Positions 1 to 9,170 are shown, counted from the stretch's first letter. The stretch is DNA of 46,387 nucleotides from Streptomyces echinoruber (GCF_014651135.1 NZ_BMWH01000039.1:1-46387), one strand, 5' to 3'. Program-made: numbers and translations. Notes: generated by a model not told the origin, from the letters alone.

Positions 1-24
1 GAGTAGCACGAGGAGTGAGACAGC

Positions 25-786
25 GTGAGCGGAGCCACGGGCGCCGGGTCCCCCGGTACCTCGACGGGTACCCCGACGGAGGACGGCGGCCGTGGCTCCG
101 CCGCGTCCGCTCCCTCGCCCGACACGCATGGACCCCAGGGGGGAACTGTGACGGACACCCGAGGCCCGCAGACCCGGCAGCAGGCGGCGGAGGCGGGCCC
201 GGCCGCGCAGCCGGCCGCCGCTCCGGTCGCCGAGGGCGCCCAGCCGCAGCAGCAGACGCCGCCGCCGGCCGAGGCCCCGCAGACGCCGCTGCCGCTGCCC
301 GGTGAGCGCAAGCCCGAACAGCCCGCCGGGCCCTACCGCCCGCCGCAGGCCTACCCCTCGCCGGCTCCCGCCGACGCCGTGCGCCGCCCGCGCACCGGCG
401 CCCGCACCACGCCCCGCACCCGCAAGGCCCGCCTGCGCGTCGCCCGGACCGACCCCTGGTCGGTGATGAAGGTCAGCTTCCTGCTCTCCCTCGCGCTCGG
501 CATCTGCACCGTCGTCGCCGCCGCCCTGCTGTGGATGGTGCTGGACGCCATGGGCGTCTTCTCCACCGTCGGCGGCACCGTCTCCGAGGCCACCGGCTCC
601 AACGAGTCCAACGGCTTCGACCTGCAGGCCTTCCTCTCCCTCCCCCACGTCCTGATCTTCACGTCGGTCATCGCCGTCATCGACGTGATCCTCCTGACCG
701 CCCTGGCCACCCTCGGCTCCTTCATCTACAACCTCTCCGCCGGCTTCGTCGGCGGCATCGAGGTGACCCTCGCCGAGGACGAGTGA
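25..786 (+). CDS. DUF3566 membrane protein downstream of gyrA
   Basis: A 253-residue protein. The first ~140 residues are a low-complexity Pro/Ala/Gln/Gly-rich cytoplasmic tail ending in an Arg-rich stretch. Two hydrophobic membrane segments follow, at roughly residues 150-175 and 205-235, separated by a Ser/Asn-rich loop. The motif DPWSVMKVSF before the first helix and FIYNLSAGFVGGIEVTL at the end are hallmarks of the actinobacterial DUF3566 family, which normally follows gyrA. The GTG start is supported by AGGAG at 11-15. The GAGTAG at the left edge could be the end of the upstream gene (gyrA expected, not visible). Molecular function is unknown. Family assignment is firm; its place in the gyrase operon is inferred. 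Confidence 0.9.
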   Translation: MSGATGAGSPGTSTGTPTEDGGRGSAASAPSPDTHGPQGGTVTDTRGPQTRQQAAEAGPAAQPAAAPVAEGAQPQQQTPPPAEAPQTPLPLPGERKPEQPAGPYRPPQAYPSPAPADAVRRPRTGARTTPRTRKARLRVARTDPWSVMKVSFLLSLALGICTVVAAALLWMVLDAMGVFSTVGGTVSEATGSNESNGFDLQAFLSLPHVLIFTSVIAVIDVILLTALATLGSFIYNLSAGFVGGIEVTLAEDE

Positions 787-893
787 GGACCGGCGAGGAC
801 GGGTGAGAGCGAGTGGGGACAGGCGAGGACGGGTGAGGAGAACGGCCGAGAGAACGGCCGAGGCCGTGCGGGCCCCGCTGCGGACAACCGATT

Positions 894-922
894 TTGGGAC
901 TGCGCACGCAGTGCGCTAATCT
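894..922 (+). promoter_or_regulatory. Vegetative promoter of tRNA-Ile
   Basis: TTGGGA (894-899) and TAATCT (917-922) are separated by exactly 17 bp and lie about 40 bp before the tRNA. This matches the principal sigma (HrdB) pattern. The spacer holds a short palindrome (GCGCAC...GTGCGC). The preceding stretch (787-890) contains two copies of GGCGAGGACGGGTGAG and two of GAGAACGGCCGA, with no gene seen. Confidence 0.6.
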
Positions 923-962
923 TCAGGAGTCAGCGCGCGGGACACCCCCCGCAGAGCGCGGC

Positions 963-1039
963 GGGGCTATAGCTCAGTTGGTTAGAGCGCATCCCTGATA
1001 AGGATGAGGTCACAGGTTCAAATCCTGTTAGCCCCACCA
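963..1039 (+). tRNA. tRNA-Ile (anticodon GAT)
   Basis: The acceptor stem GGGGCTA (963-969) pairs with TAGCCCC (1029-1035). The anticodon stem CATCC/GGATG encloses the loop with GAT at 997-999. A TTC-type T-loop and an encoded CCA (1037-1039) are present. The 3' part is the integration target of the element to its right, and the tRNA is restored intact on the left side. Confidence 0.97.
994..1037 (+). other. attL: attL of the tRNA-Ile AICE (44-bp core)
   Basis: Identical over 44 bp to 12484-12527. It covers the tRNA-Ile 3' part from the anticodon loop to the first C of CCA. Direct repeats of a tRNA 3' end, with an integrase gene next to one copy, define the borders of an integrated element of about 11.5 kb. 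Confidence 0.95.
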
Positions 1040-1043
1040 GCGA

Positions 1044-1077
1044 AAAGACCACCTACTCATGTGAGTAGGTGGTCTTT
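1044..1077. terminator. Bidirectional terminator between tRNA-Ile and int
   Basis: A perfect 16-bp stem (AAAGACCACCTACTCA and its complement) with a 2-nt centre. It lies just after the tRNA and 18 bp beyond the stop codon of the convergent integrase gene, so it can serve both transcripts. Confidence 0.8.
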
Positions 1078-1094
1078 GACATCTACGGCTGACA

Positions 1095-2252
1095 TCAGCC
1101 GATGAGTGGATCTTCCAGCAGTTCGGCGAGCATCGCCACGGCTTCCCGCTCGTCTTCGCCGACCACGTGCGTGTACACGTCCATGGTCATGCTGATCTGG
1201 CTGTGCCGGAGGATCGCCTGTGCCACCTTGGGGTGCACCTTCAGGAAGGCGAGCAGGGTGCCGCAGGTGTGCCGGGCGAGCCGGACCGTGATGCGGCGGA
1301 CGCCGGCGCGCTTGACGAGGCGGTCGAAGGTGCGGGAGAAGCCCACCGGGTCGATCATGCCGCCGTGCTCGGAGGAGAAGATCAGGTCCTGATCCGGTTC
1401 CTGGTGCCAGTGGTCACCGGCGATCTTCCGTTCCAGCTCTTGCAGCTCCCGACGCTCCTCCAAGGCGCGGGCGCAGAACTCCGGCAGTGGCAACGTGGCC
1501 TGTGAGGACTCGGTCTTGAGGTCCTTCAGCACCAGGCCGGCGCCCTTCACCCGCTGCACCTGCTTGACCGGAGTGAACTGTCGAGCCTCGAAGTCGATGT
1601 CCTGCCAGCGCAGACCCAGGACCTCACTGCGACGCAGGCCGAGGACGAGGACGAGCACGCAGGCCGCGTAGAGGCGGTGCGCACGAGCCGCCCGCAGGAA
1701 CGTGATCGCCTCCCGCGCGTTCCAGGCTTTGCCCTTGTCCTTGGAGACCTTGGGCATGTCGACCAGGAGGGCGACGTTGCGGGTCACCAGTTCCTCACGG
1801 ATGGCTCGGTTGAGAGCGTTCCGGAGGACACGCAGCACCTCGAAGCGGGTGGCCGCGCCGACGTTCTCCCGCTTCAGAGTGGCCATGAAGGCCCGGATCT
1901 GCGCCGGAGTCAGCTTGACCAGCGGCTTCCTGCCGAGATGCGGCAGGAGGTAGAGCCGCACCTTGGATTCGTACTTGACGTACGTGTTGTGCTCGCGCTC
2001 CGGCTCCACGATGTGCTCAAGCCAGTAGGCGAGCCACTCGCCGACCGTCCACGAGCGGGACGGCACCGGGATGCCGTTGCGTTCCTGGTCCTGAAGCTTG
2101 CCGAGCTTTTCGTTCACTTCATCCCAGGTCGAGCCGTACACGTACTTCCGGACGCGGTTGCCGTCGGTATCGGTGACGTACGCGGCGCCCTGGTAGCGAC
2201 CGTCCTTGCGCTTGGTGATCGTGCCACCGCCGTTGGGCCGACGCTTGGCCAT
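1095..2252 (-). CDS. int: AICE tyrosine integrase
   Basis: A 385-residue site-specific recombinase that integrates and excises the element at tRNA-Ile. It has an N-terminal arm-binding region (GGGTITKRKDGRYQGAAYV), a core-binding SAM-like domain (~68-155) and a catalytic domain. Visible catalytic residues are Arg207/208 in LGLRRSEVLGLRW, R-L-A-R-H at 324-328, His350 in ILRHSQ and the nucleophile Tyr360 in MDVYTHV. The usual HxxR histidine of box II is Arg324 here; from memory this variation also occurs in related AICE integrases. The start overlaps the xis stop (TGATG), so the two are translationally coupled. It is the last gene of the leftward operon and sits beside attL, as expected for an AICE. 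Confidence 0.95.
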   Translation of the reverse strand: MAKRRPNGGGTITKRKDGRYQGAAYVTDTDGNRVRKYVYGSTWDEVNEKLGKLQDQERNGIPVPSRSWTVGEWLAYWLEHIVEPEREHNTYVKYESKVRLYLLPHLGRKPLVKLTPAQIRAFMATLKRENVGAATRFEVLRVLRNALNRAIREELVTRNVALLVDMPKVSKDKGKAWNAREAITFLRAARAHRLYAACVLVLVLGLRRSEVLGLRWQDIDFEARQFTPVKQVQRVKGAGLVLKDLKTESSQATLPLPEFCARALEERRELQELERKIAGDHWHQEPDQDLIFSSEHGGMIDPVGFSRTFDRLVKRAGVRRITVRLARHTCGTLLAFLKVHPKVAQAILRHSQISMTMDVYTHVVGEDEREAVAMLAELLEDPLIG

Positions 2253-2436
2253 CAGGCAGCCTCCCCCATCTGGCGGCGGATGAAGGACCGTACAGCCTCC
2301 TCCGGGATGCGCCGGCAGCCGTCCACCTTGATGGAGACCAGGCGGTGCGTGCGGATCAGGTCGTAGACCTTCGTCCGGCCGACCTTGAGCCGCGCCATGA
2401 CCTCCGGCACGGTCAGGAGTTCGGCGGGGGCGGTGG

Positions 2437-2440
<4 letters not shown>
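2252..2440 (-). CDS. xis: Excisionase / MerR-like HTH protein
   Basis: A 62-residue DNA-binding protein with the excisionase-type winged helix pattern LLTVPEVMARLKVGRTKVYDLI followed by a wing and RRIPEEAVRSFI. Such proteins bend DNA near att sites and steer the integrase toward excision. ATGA overlap with the rep stop upstream and TGATG overlap with int downstream show a tightly coupled rep-xis-int block, the standard AICE order. Confidence 0.93.
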
Positions 2441-3824
<1,384 letters not shown>

Positions 3825-3828
<4 letters not shown>

Positions 3829-4067
3829 GCGTCACCGTCCGCGGCGCTGTCGGCGATCCGGTCGAGGGCGGAGGCGGCTTCGTCGGCGGCACGAGCCAGG
3901 GCGCGCAGGGCGCTGGCGGTGCCCGGTCGGGCGATGAGCGCGAGGTCGACCAGTTGGCCGCCGATGCGGAGGCTGACGAAGGGCCCGCTGTCCTCGGTCG
4001 CGTCGAAGACGCTGACGCGGCTGGTGCTGTCGGGTTCCAGGTGGGCGGAGGCGGTGAAGGACTTCAC
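3825..4067 (-). CDS. Small conserved AICE protein, unknown function
   Basis: An 80-residue soluble protein. The N-terminal half looks like a small beta domain (VSVFDATEDSGPFVSLRIGG) and the C-terminal half is an Ala-rich helix (ALRALARAADEAASALDRI). GTG start, with 4-nt overlaps both with the methyltransferase stop upstream and the rep start downstream, so it is part of the same operon. Proteins of this size and pattern sit next to rep in AICEs as I recall them. A role in replication control is only a guess from position. Confidence 0.8.
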
Positions 4068-5110
4068 GCGGCCACCTCCGGCGCGGCCTGGAGGACGGGG
4101 GCGAGGACGGCGGTGGCCAGGAGGGGCGGAACGGCGTTGCCGATCTGCAGCGAGCGCTGGCCCTTGCTGCCCTGGAAGGGGTAGCCGTCGCGGAATGACT
4201 GGAGGCGGGCGCCTTCTTCGGGTTCAAGGTTGAGGTGGCTGGCGGCTGCCTGCTTGCCGCCGACGTGGCCGATGGTGCCGGAGACCGTGTAGGCGGGGCG
4301 CTTCCATGCCCAGTGGTCGGGGTTGTCCATGGCCGCGCGCATGGCTTTGCGGGAGGTGTTGCCGAAGGGTTCGGCGCCGCCGGACCGGGTTCCGCCGCCC
4401 GTGACCGTGGGGGCGGGGCGGCGGGTGTAGCCCCAGCCGAGGGCATCGGCCATGGTGACCCACGGTTTCCGGGCGGGACCGAACAGGGTGTCCGGGCCGG
4501 GGTCCTTGGCATGGGTCGGCTCGGGAGGTGCCACCTGGACGGAGCGGGAGGCCAGGAGGAAGGCCCGGCGGCGGCTCTGCGGGACACCGTAGTCTGCGGC
4601 GTTCAGAACGCCCGTCCAGGCGGAGTAGCCGACGCTGCGGAGGACGCCGGCGATGTGCGCGAACAGCGGGGCGGCCGCGGGCACCTGCTCCAGGGCGATC
4701 CAGCCGGGGCGCAGGTCCAGGGCGTAGCGCAGGGGCTCGACAACGAGCACCGACCGCGGGTCAGCGCAGGCCGTCCGGAGGATGGCACGGGTGTCGCGCC
4801 CGCGGGCGAGGTCATCAAGGCCCTGGTGGCACAGGTCCATGTCACTGTGTCCGGCACGGCGGCCGGCGTTGCTGAACGGCTGGCAGGGTGCCGAGCCGAT
4901 CAGCCCGTCGGCCTTCCCGCGAAGCGGGGCGGTGGGGTAGGCGGCAACATCAGCACGGATCGTGAGATGCCCGGCGGCGGCACGCGTGGCGCAGGCCACC
5001 GGGTCGATCTCGATACCGACATCCCGCAGCCCGAAGGGCCGCAGTCCCTCGGACCAGCCGCCGGGACCGGCGAACAGGTCAAGGACGCGAGGTGAGGACG
5101 TGGCGGTCAC
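4064..5110 (-). CDS. C5 DNA cytosine methyltransferase
   Basis: A 348-residue enzyme predicted to methylate cytosine C5 in DNA using S-adenosylmethionine. Motif I is DLFAGPGGWSEG (11-22). The catalytic Cys76 lies in SAPCQPFSNAG (motif IV). The motif VI equivalent reads LEQVPA rather than ENVP, with the key Glu kept. QSRRRAFLLA is motif VIII and GNAVPPLLA motif X. The target-recognition region lies between motifs VIII and X. The GTG start at 5110 has a strong GGAGGAGGA six bases upstream and overlaps the previous stop. No cognate restriction enzyme is seen nearby, so it is probably an orphan methylase protecting the element on entry into a restricting host (inference). Confidence 0.93.
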   Translation of the reverse strand: MTATSSPRVLDLFAGPGGWSEGLRPFGLRDVGIEIDPVACATRAAAGHLTIRADVAAYPTAPLRGKADGLIGSAPCQPFSNAGRRAGHSDMDLCHQGLDDLARGRDTRAILRTACADPRSVLVVEPLRYALDLRPGWIALEQVPAAAPLFAHIAGVLRSVGYSAWTGVLNAADYGVPQSRRRAFLLASRSVQVAPPEPTHAKDPGPDTLFGPARKPWVTMADALGWGYTRRPAPTVTGGGTRSGGAEPFGNTSRKAMRAAMDNPDHWAWKRPAYTVSGTIGHVGGKQAAASHLNLEPEEGARLQSFRDGYPFQGSKGQRSLQIGNAVPPLLATAVLAPVLQAAPEVAA

Positions 5111-5277
5111 TTCTGGTCCTCCTCCTTCGGGTGGGCGTCGATCCACTGCTCCGCGCACACCTTGTGGACGGGCCTGCCGCGGTCGGAGCGCAGCGGGGTG
5201 GGCTTGGTGCAGATCACGCACGGCTTGTCGCCGGTGGGGTCGTAGTGCTCGGGCGAGCGCCAGTCGAGGAGCGCCAC
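5107..5277 (-). CDS. Small zinc-finger-like protein
   Basis: A 56-residue protein with CVICTKPTPLRSD...VHKVCAEQW, that is CxxC followed by HxxxC about 20 residues later, a plausible single zinc site. The GTG start at 5277 has GGGAGG eight bases upstream. An in-frame GTG at 5286 would overlap the upstream stop but leaves no room for a ribosome site. It ends overlapping the methyltransferase start. Function unknown. Confidence 0.75.
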   Translation of the reverse strand: MALLDWRSPEHYDPTGDKPCVICTKPTPLRSDRGRPVHKVCAEQWIDAHPKEEDQK

Positions 5278-5282
5278 GACGG

Positions 5283-5468
5283 TCACCTCCCGGCGCGGGC
5301 GAGGCCGGCGGTGGCGGGGGCGTGGCCGGTGCCCCGGCAGGCGGGGCAGGCGACGCGGAGGGTGGCGCCGGTGCCGTCGCGGTGGCGGGTGCCGGTGGTG
5401 ACGGCGACGGTGGCGAAGCCGTCGCAGTCGCGGCAGACGCGCTCCGTCGAGGTGGTTTCGGGCATCAT
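5283..5468 (-). CDS. Small double-CxxC zinc-ribbon protein
   Basis: A 61-residue protein with CRDC at the N-terminal side and CPACRGTGH later, resembling the zinc-binding CxxCxG pairs of DnaJ-like proteins. GGGAAG precedes two adjacent ATG codons (5468 and 5465); the first was chosen. It lies in the AICE operon between the GGDEF gene and the methyltransferase. Small zinc-ribbon proteins of this kind recur in AICE operons, but the role is unknown. Confidence 0.75.
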   Translation of the reverse strand: MMPETTSTERVCRDCDGFATVAVTTGTRHRDGTGATLRVACPACRGTGHAPATAGLARAGR

Positions 5469-5560
5469 GGGGCTTCCCTTTCGGGTCCGTTGGATTTGGA
5501 AGGTGGGAAGGCCGCCCGGAGCGGTGGAAACTTGGCGGTTGAGGCCGCTCCGGGGGCCGC

Positions 5561-6115
5561 TTAGCGGGTGTTGCGCCGGCCGTGGCCCTTGGCCCGGTAC
5601 ATCGCCACATCCGCGGCGGACAGGGCGTCGGTGAGGGTCGGGGCGGGCAGGTGCGCGGGGCGGCAGTGGCCGACCGAGGCGGAGACCGGCAGGAGGCGGC
5701 CGTCGTGCGGGACGGGCCGGTCCAAGGCGGCCTGGAGTGCGGGCAGGCCGGTGGTGTGGGCGGGGTCGGTGACGATGGCGGCGAACTCGTCCCCGCCGAG
5801 GCGGGCGGCGATGCCGTGGCGCCCGCACCAGTCGGCGAGGCGGCGGGCGGTGGCGGTGAGTACGGCGTCGCCGGCCGGGTGGCCGTGGGTGTCGTTGATG
5901 GCCTTGAAGTCGTCCAGGTCGACCAGGACCACCAGCGCACTCGGGTGCTTGGCCAGCAGGTGCTGGGCGCGGGTGGTCCAGCCGGCGCGGGTGTGCAGGC
6001 CGGTGAGCGGGTCGCGGCGGGCGGTGGAGAGGCGGCGCAGCAGCAGCCCGCCGTGCAGGGCCCAGCCCAGGGCCGGTAATCCGGCGGCGATCAGGTGGGT
6101 GTCCATGCCGCTCAC
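5561..6115 (-). CDS. GGDEF-domain protein (putative diguanylate cyclase)
   Basis: A 184-residue protein. A short N-terminal hydrophobic stretch (~7-28, possibly one membrane segment) precedes a GGDEF domain: DPLTGLHTR (35-43), VDLDDFKAINDTHGH (65-79) and an intact active-site motif RLGGDEF (105-111). An intact motif predicts synthesis of cyclic di-GMP from GTP. The usual inhibitory RxxD site before GGDEF is absent (RHGI), so product feedback is unlikely. The GTG start gives a GTGA overlap with the upstream gene; an internal ATG three codons in is the alternative. It sits among transfer genes, so coupling of second-messenger level to transfer or host development is possible but unproven. Confidence 0.9.
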   Translation of the reverse strand: MSGMDTHLIAAGLPALGWALHGGLLLRRLSTARRDPLTGLHTRAGWTTRAQHLLAKHPSALVVLVDLDDFKAINDTHGHPAGDAVLTATARRLADWCGRHGIAARLGGDEFAAIVTDPAHTTGLPALQAALDRPVPHDGRLLPVSASVGHCRPAHLPAPTLTDALSAADVAMYRAKGHGRRNTR

Positions 6116-6417
6116 CGCCCCTTGTGCAGGTCGTTGACGAGCAGGCGCAGCACGACGGCGACCACGGCGACGGAGACGGCGGTGATGGCGACCGCCAGCA
6201 GCATGGAGACCAGGACCGCGCCGACGACGAGGACGACGGCGCCGCCGCCGGCGGCGAGGGCGAGCGCGCTGCCGGGGGTGAGCTGCACGGTCGGCCGGTG
6301 CGACACCGGCGCCGGGACGACCGGGGCCGGAGTCGGCGCGGTGGCCGGGGCGGTGTCGGCCGCGGGTGCCGGGGTGGTGGGGGCAGTGTCCGGGGACGGG
6401 TACTTCGGGGTGAACAC
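6112..6417 (-). CDS. SpdB-like small membrane protein
   Basis: A 101-residue protein. The N-terminal half is Pro/Ala/Thr-rich and probably disordered. The C-terminal half is one or two closely spaced membrane segments (GSALALAAGGGAVVLVVGAV and LLAVAITAVSVAVVAVVLRLL). Its position between the 61-residue transfer protein and replication genes matches the spread (Spd) genes thought to carry incoming DNA through mycelial septa. GTG start preceded by AAGGAG. Confidence 0.8.
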   Translation of the reverse strand: MFTPKYPSPDTAPTTPAPAADTAPATAPTPAPVVPAPVSHRPTVQLTPGSALALAAGGGAVVLVVGAVLVSMLLAVAITAVSVAVVAVVLRLLVNDLHKGR

Positions 6418-6435
6418 GGGCTCGTTCTCCTTGTG

Positions 6436-6621
6436 TCAGGCGGTGCAGCGGTGGGTGCGGGCGGAGAGTTCGGCGGCCGAGCGGTCGCGGTGGTCGGTGG
6501 AGAAGCCGCAGCCGGGGGCGGTGCAGGCGGCGGTGTGCCGGGTCTGGCCGCGGCCGTTGTTGTAGGTGCCGACCTTCACCGGCCCGATCTTGATCACGTG
6601 GTAGAAGCGGTTCGGGCGCAC
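6436..6621 (-). CDS. AICE mobile element transfer protein (small Cys/His protein)
   Basis: A 61-residue protein with KIGPVKVGTYNNGRGQTRHTAACTAPGCGFSTD...RTHRC. This closely matches, from memory, small proteins annotated as mobile element transfer protein in Streptomyces AICEs. The two Cys near residues 33-38 and the HRC end suggest a zinc site. GTG start with GGGAGG at good distance. It belongs to the spread/transfer part of the operon. Confidence 0.85.
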   Translation of the reverse strand: MRPNRFYHVIKIGPVKVGTYNNGRGQTRHTAACTAPGCGFSTDHRDRSAAELSARTHRCTA

Positions 6622-6643
6622 GGGGGTTCACCTCCCTTCGCGG

Positions 6644-7303
6644 TCAGGCGAGTTGGAGTTGGGCGACGATGGCTTGGCAGGTCGGGGCGGGCAGGCCGAG
6701 CCGGGCCGTCAGCGCGTCGGCGGTGATCTGCTCGCCGGTGGCGGTGCGGTGGGCGTCGGCGATCGAGCGGGCGTGGTCGAGCAGGGCCGGCGGAACCGTC
6801 GGGACGGCGGCGGGCGGCTTGGCCGGGGCCAGTTCCGGCGTCGGGGCCGCGGCCGGGTTGGGAGTGTCGGTGCGGTGCACCTCGACTTCCGGCGCCGCCG
6901 GTTCCTCGCCCGGCTCCCGCTCCGGGGCCGGGGTGGCCGCGGCGGGGGCGTGGACGAGGAGGGTGCCGCCGAGGAAGGCCAGCGCGGGCCAGCCAGCGAC
7001 GAGGATGCGCAGCCAGGCGGGCACGTGGTGCAGGTCGAGCAGACCCGCGGTGGCGACGTTGGCGCCCAGCGACGCGGCCAGCGCGATGGCGAACCAGGTC
7101 CAGGACGACCGGTCCCGGCCGGCGCGGAGCCGACGCCAGGCGGCGACCAACAGCAGGTCGACCGAGACCGGATAGGCCCACGCCTTCCACCCGGACTGCC
7201 CGGCCGCCGCGGCCAGGTCGTGCAGGTGCGCGAAGGACAGCGCACCGGCGATCACGGCTTGCACCAGCACGGCATCCGGGCGGATCGAGCGCGGCATGAT
7301 CAC
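6644..7303 (-). CDS. DUF2637 membrane protein (spread protein)
   Basis: A 219-residue protein. About four hydrophobic segments (~12-30, 45-60, 70-90, 100-118) make up the DUF2637 domain (VQAVIAGALSFAHLHDLA; AWAYPVSVDLLLVAAWRRLRA). A Pro/Ala-rich linker (~120-175) and a C-terminal helical segment that may bind DNA (GEQITADALTARLGLPAPTCQAIV) follow. DUF2637 proteins are typical of AICEs and of some plasmids, and are linked to intramycelial spreading. GTG start overlapping the 38-residue gene upstream (GTGA). Confidence 0.88.
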   Translation of the reverse strand: MIMPRSIRPDAVLVQAVIAGALSFAHLHDLAAAAGQSGWKAWAYPVSVDLLLVAAWRRLRAGRDRSSWTWFAIALAASLGANVATAGLLDLHHVPAWLRILVAGWPALAFLGGTLLVHAPAAATPAPEREPGEEPAAPEVEVHRTDTPNPAAAPTPELAPAKPPAAVPTVPPALLDHARSIADAHRTATGEQITADALTARLGLPAPTCQAIVAQLQLA

Positions 7304-7416
7304 TCGTCCTCGTCTTCGTCATCCTCGGCGGCCACGCCGTACCAAGGGCAGTCGCGCTCGTCGTGGTCGACGCCGGTCTCGGCGCCGTCGAGGTCGCCGC
7401 AGTGCTCGCAGAACAT
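7300..7416 (-). CDS. 38-residue acidic CxxC protein
   Basis: Read directly from the sequence: MFCEHCGDLDGAETGVDHDE, then RDCPWYGVAAEDDEDEDE and TGA. GGAAGG lies about ten bases before the ATG and the stop overlaps the next GTG, both signs of a real coupled gene. The CEHC and DCPW pieces suggest a small zinc knuckle with an acidic tail. It lies between the translocase and DUF2637 genes. Function unknown. Confidence 0.7.
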   Translation of the reverse strand: MFCEHCGDLDGAETGVDHDERDCPWYGVAAEDDEDEDE

Positions 7417-7500
7417 TTCGGGCTTCCTTCCTGTGATCAGGCATGGGTCGGGCAGGGATATGGCGCGAAGCGGTCGCGCCGACCGTGGAACAGCGAGGGG

Positions 7501-8838
7501 TCAGACCGTGGCCGGGGCGGACTCGACTGGCGGGGCGTCGGCCGGAGCCGGGAGGCCGAGGGAGGGCCGGTACGGGTCGAGGGCGGGGAGGTCGGGGACC
7601 AGGTGGGCGAACCGCCGGCACACCGCCACGACCTCATCCCGCGAGGTGTGCGGGGTGCGGATCTTCGCCCAGCCCCCGGAGGAGTCCGCGGCGACCGCCG
7701 TACCGGGACGCTCCGCCGGGATCAGGGAGGCGACCACGACCGCATCCGGGGCCACGTCCGCGAGACCCATTTCCGCGGTCTGCTTGTCGTTGACCCGGTG
7801 CACCACCCGGCCGGTGAGCTGTGCGCGCAGCATGGTCGCGCCCTTGCCCAGCTCGGAGCCGAAGCGCTGCCCGCAGATCTCCAGATGGATGCCGACCGCG
7901 CGGGCCATCTGCGCCAGCCGGATCAACGCGGTGACGATCCGCTCGCGGCGCTCCTCGTCCTTCCGGGAGGAGATCAGGAACAGCTCCGCCACCTCGTCGA
8001 CCAGGACGACGATGGGCACCGGCCGCACCGTTTCGGGCAGCTCCCACACGTCCGAGACCCGGTGCGCGCTCAGCAGGTCGAAGCGGTCTTCCATCTCGCC
8101 GACCAGCACCTCCAGCAGCGAGGCCGCGTCGTCCGGGGTGGTGGCCAGGGCCGACAGCCGCGGCGCGTACGCGGATTGCTCCACACCGCGCTTGCAGTCG
8201 ATGCCGACCAGCGCCACCGGCAGCCGCGCCAGGCCCTTGATCAGGTTGCGCTGATAGACGGACTTGCCCGAGTTGTTCGCCCCCAGCGTCAGCGCCATGG
8301 GCACCTTGCGGTAGTCGCGGACGAACGCGGTCCCGTCCTCCCGCAGCGCCACCGGCACCGCCAGGCCCTCCGGGCGAGCCCCGCGCGGGAGCCGGACCCG
8401 GCGCAGCACGTCATAGCCGGTCATGCGCAACTCGACGTATCCCGGCTTGGTCTCGGCGACGGTCACCGCGTGCACACCCCAGGCGTGCCGCAGCCGCTCC
8501 GAGGCGGCCACCAGGTCGGCCGGTTCCAGGCCGGCGGGAAGCCGCAGCGTCACCCGCAGCCCCGTCGACGTCCCCCGCACCCGGCGCACCTTCGGCGGCA
8601 CCGGCAGCACCTCACGTCGGGTCAGGTTCCGGGTAACGAAGGCCCGCAGACGGGAGGGCTGCACCGTCAGCCCGCACACGTCCATCGTGGAGCGGTAGGA
8701 GAGGGCGAACCGGCCCCAGGTGACCGGCAGTCCGACCAGCGACCAGTACACGCGCGGCGCGCGGACCTTCGCATACCCCAGACCGCCGGCCCCCGCGAGG
8801 GCGCCCGTGGCCTCCAGCACCATGGACAGATCCGTCAT
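7501..8838 (-). CDS. FtsK/SpoIIIE-type conjugal DNA translocase (Tra)
   Basis: A 445-residue ATPase of the FtsK-HerA type that moves double-stranded DNA between mycelia in AICE conjugation. The Walker A motif is GANNSGKS (186-193), with Asn-Asn where TG/RG is common. Walker B is PIVVLVDEVAEL (275-286). A downstream ICGQRFGSELGKGATMLRAQL segment fits the usual sensor region. No clear membrane segment is seen apart from a weakly hydrophobic N-terminus (LEATGALAGAGGLGYA), so it is a short Tra form. It lies second in the operon under the repeated operators. Confidence 0.93.
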   Translation of the reverse strand: MTDLSMVLEATGALAGAGGLGYAKVRAPRVYWSLVGLPVTWGRFALSYRSTMDVCGLTVQPSRLRAFVTRNLTRREVLPVPPKVRRVRGTSTGLRVTLRLPAGLEPADLVAASERLRHAWGVHAVTVAETKPGYVELRMTGYDVLRRVRLPRGARPEGLAVPVALREDGTAFVRDYRKVPMALTLGANNSGKSVYQRNLIKGLARLPVALVGIDCKRGVEQSAYAPRLSALATTPDDAASLLEVLVGEMEDRFDLLSAHRVSDVWELPETVRPVPIVVLVDEVAELFLISSRKDEERRERIVTALIRLAQMARAVGIHLEICGQRFGSELGKGATMLRAQLTGRVVHRVNDKQTAEMGLADVAPDAVVVASLIPAERPGTAVAADSSGGWAKIRTPHTSRDEVVAVCRRFAHLVPDLPALDPYRPSLGLPAPADAPPVESAPATV

Positions 8839-8840
8839 GG

Positions 8841-9170
8841 TCAGGCCGCCGGGGTGATCGCGACCGCGCGGAACGAGATGCCGTGCCGCTTCTGGCCGTT
8901 GAACTCGTTCTCCCAGTCCCGCGCCTTGAGCCCGACGACCTTGACCGGCATGCCCGGCGCCAGGCCCTCCGGGTAGCCCGTCTCGGGGATGGTGACCTGG
9001 TAGAGGTTGCCCTCTCCCTCGTCGGAGACCAGCAGGCCCACCGTCGACAGCGGCGCCCCGGTCTCCCGGTCCATCGCCCGCTCCCCCGTCTTGGCGTTCG
9101 CCAGCTTCGGCACCGGCGCGGTCGCCACGAACACCACCGCGGTCGACAGGTCGATCTTGAAGGACGGCAT
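8841..9170 (-). CDS. AICE first-gene protein, likely OB-fold, unknown role
   Basis: A 109-residue soluble protein. The beta-rich pattern VPKLANAKTGERAMDRETG, VGLLVSDEGEGNLYQVTIPE, GMPVKVVGLKARDWE and HGISFRAVAI looks like a small OB-type fold and matches, from memory, conserved proteins just upstream of tra in many AICEs. GAGGGG precedes the ATG. It is the first gene of the leftward operon, just after the repeated palindromes, so it should be directly controlled by the divergent GntR regulator. Single-strand DNA binding is only a structural guess. Confidence 0.8.
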   Translation of the reverse strand: MPSFKIDLSTAVVFVATAPVPKLANAKTGERAMDRETGAPLSTVGLLVSDEGEGNLYQVTIPETGYPEGLAPGMPVKVVGLKARDWENEFNGQKRHGISFRAVAITPAA

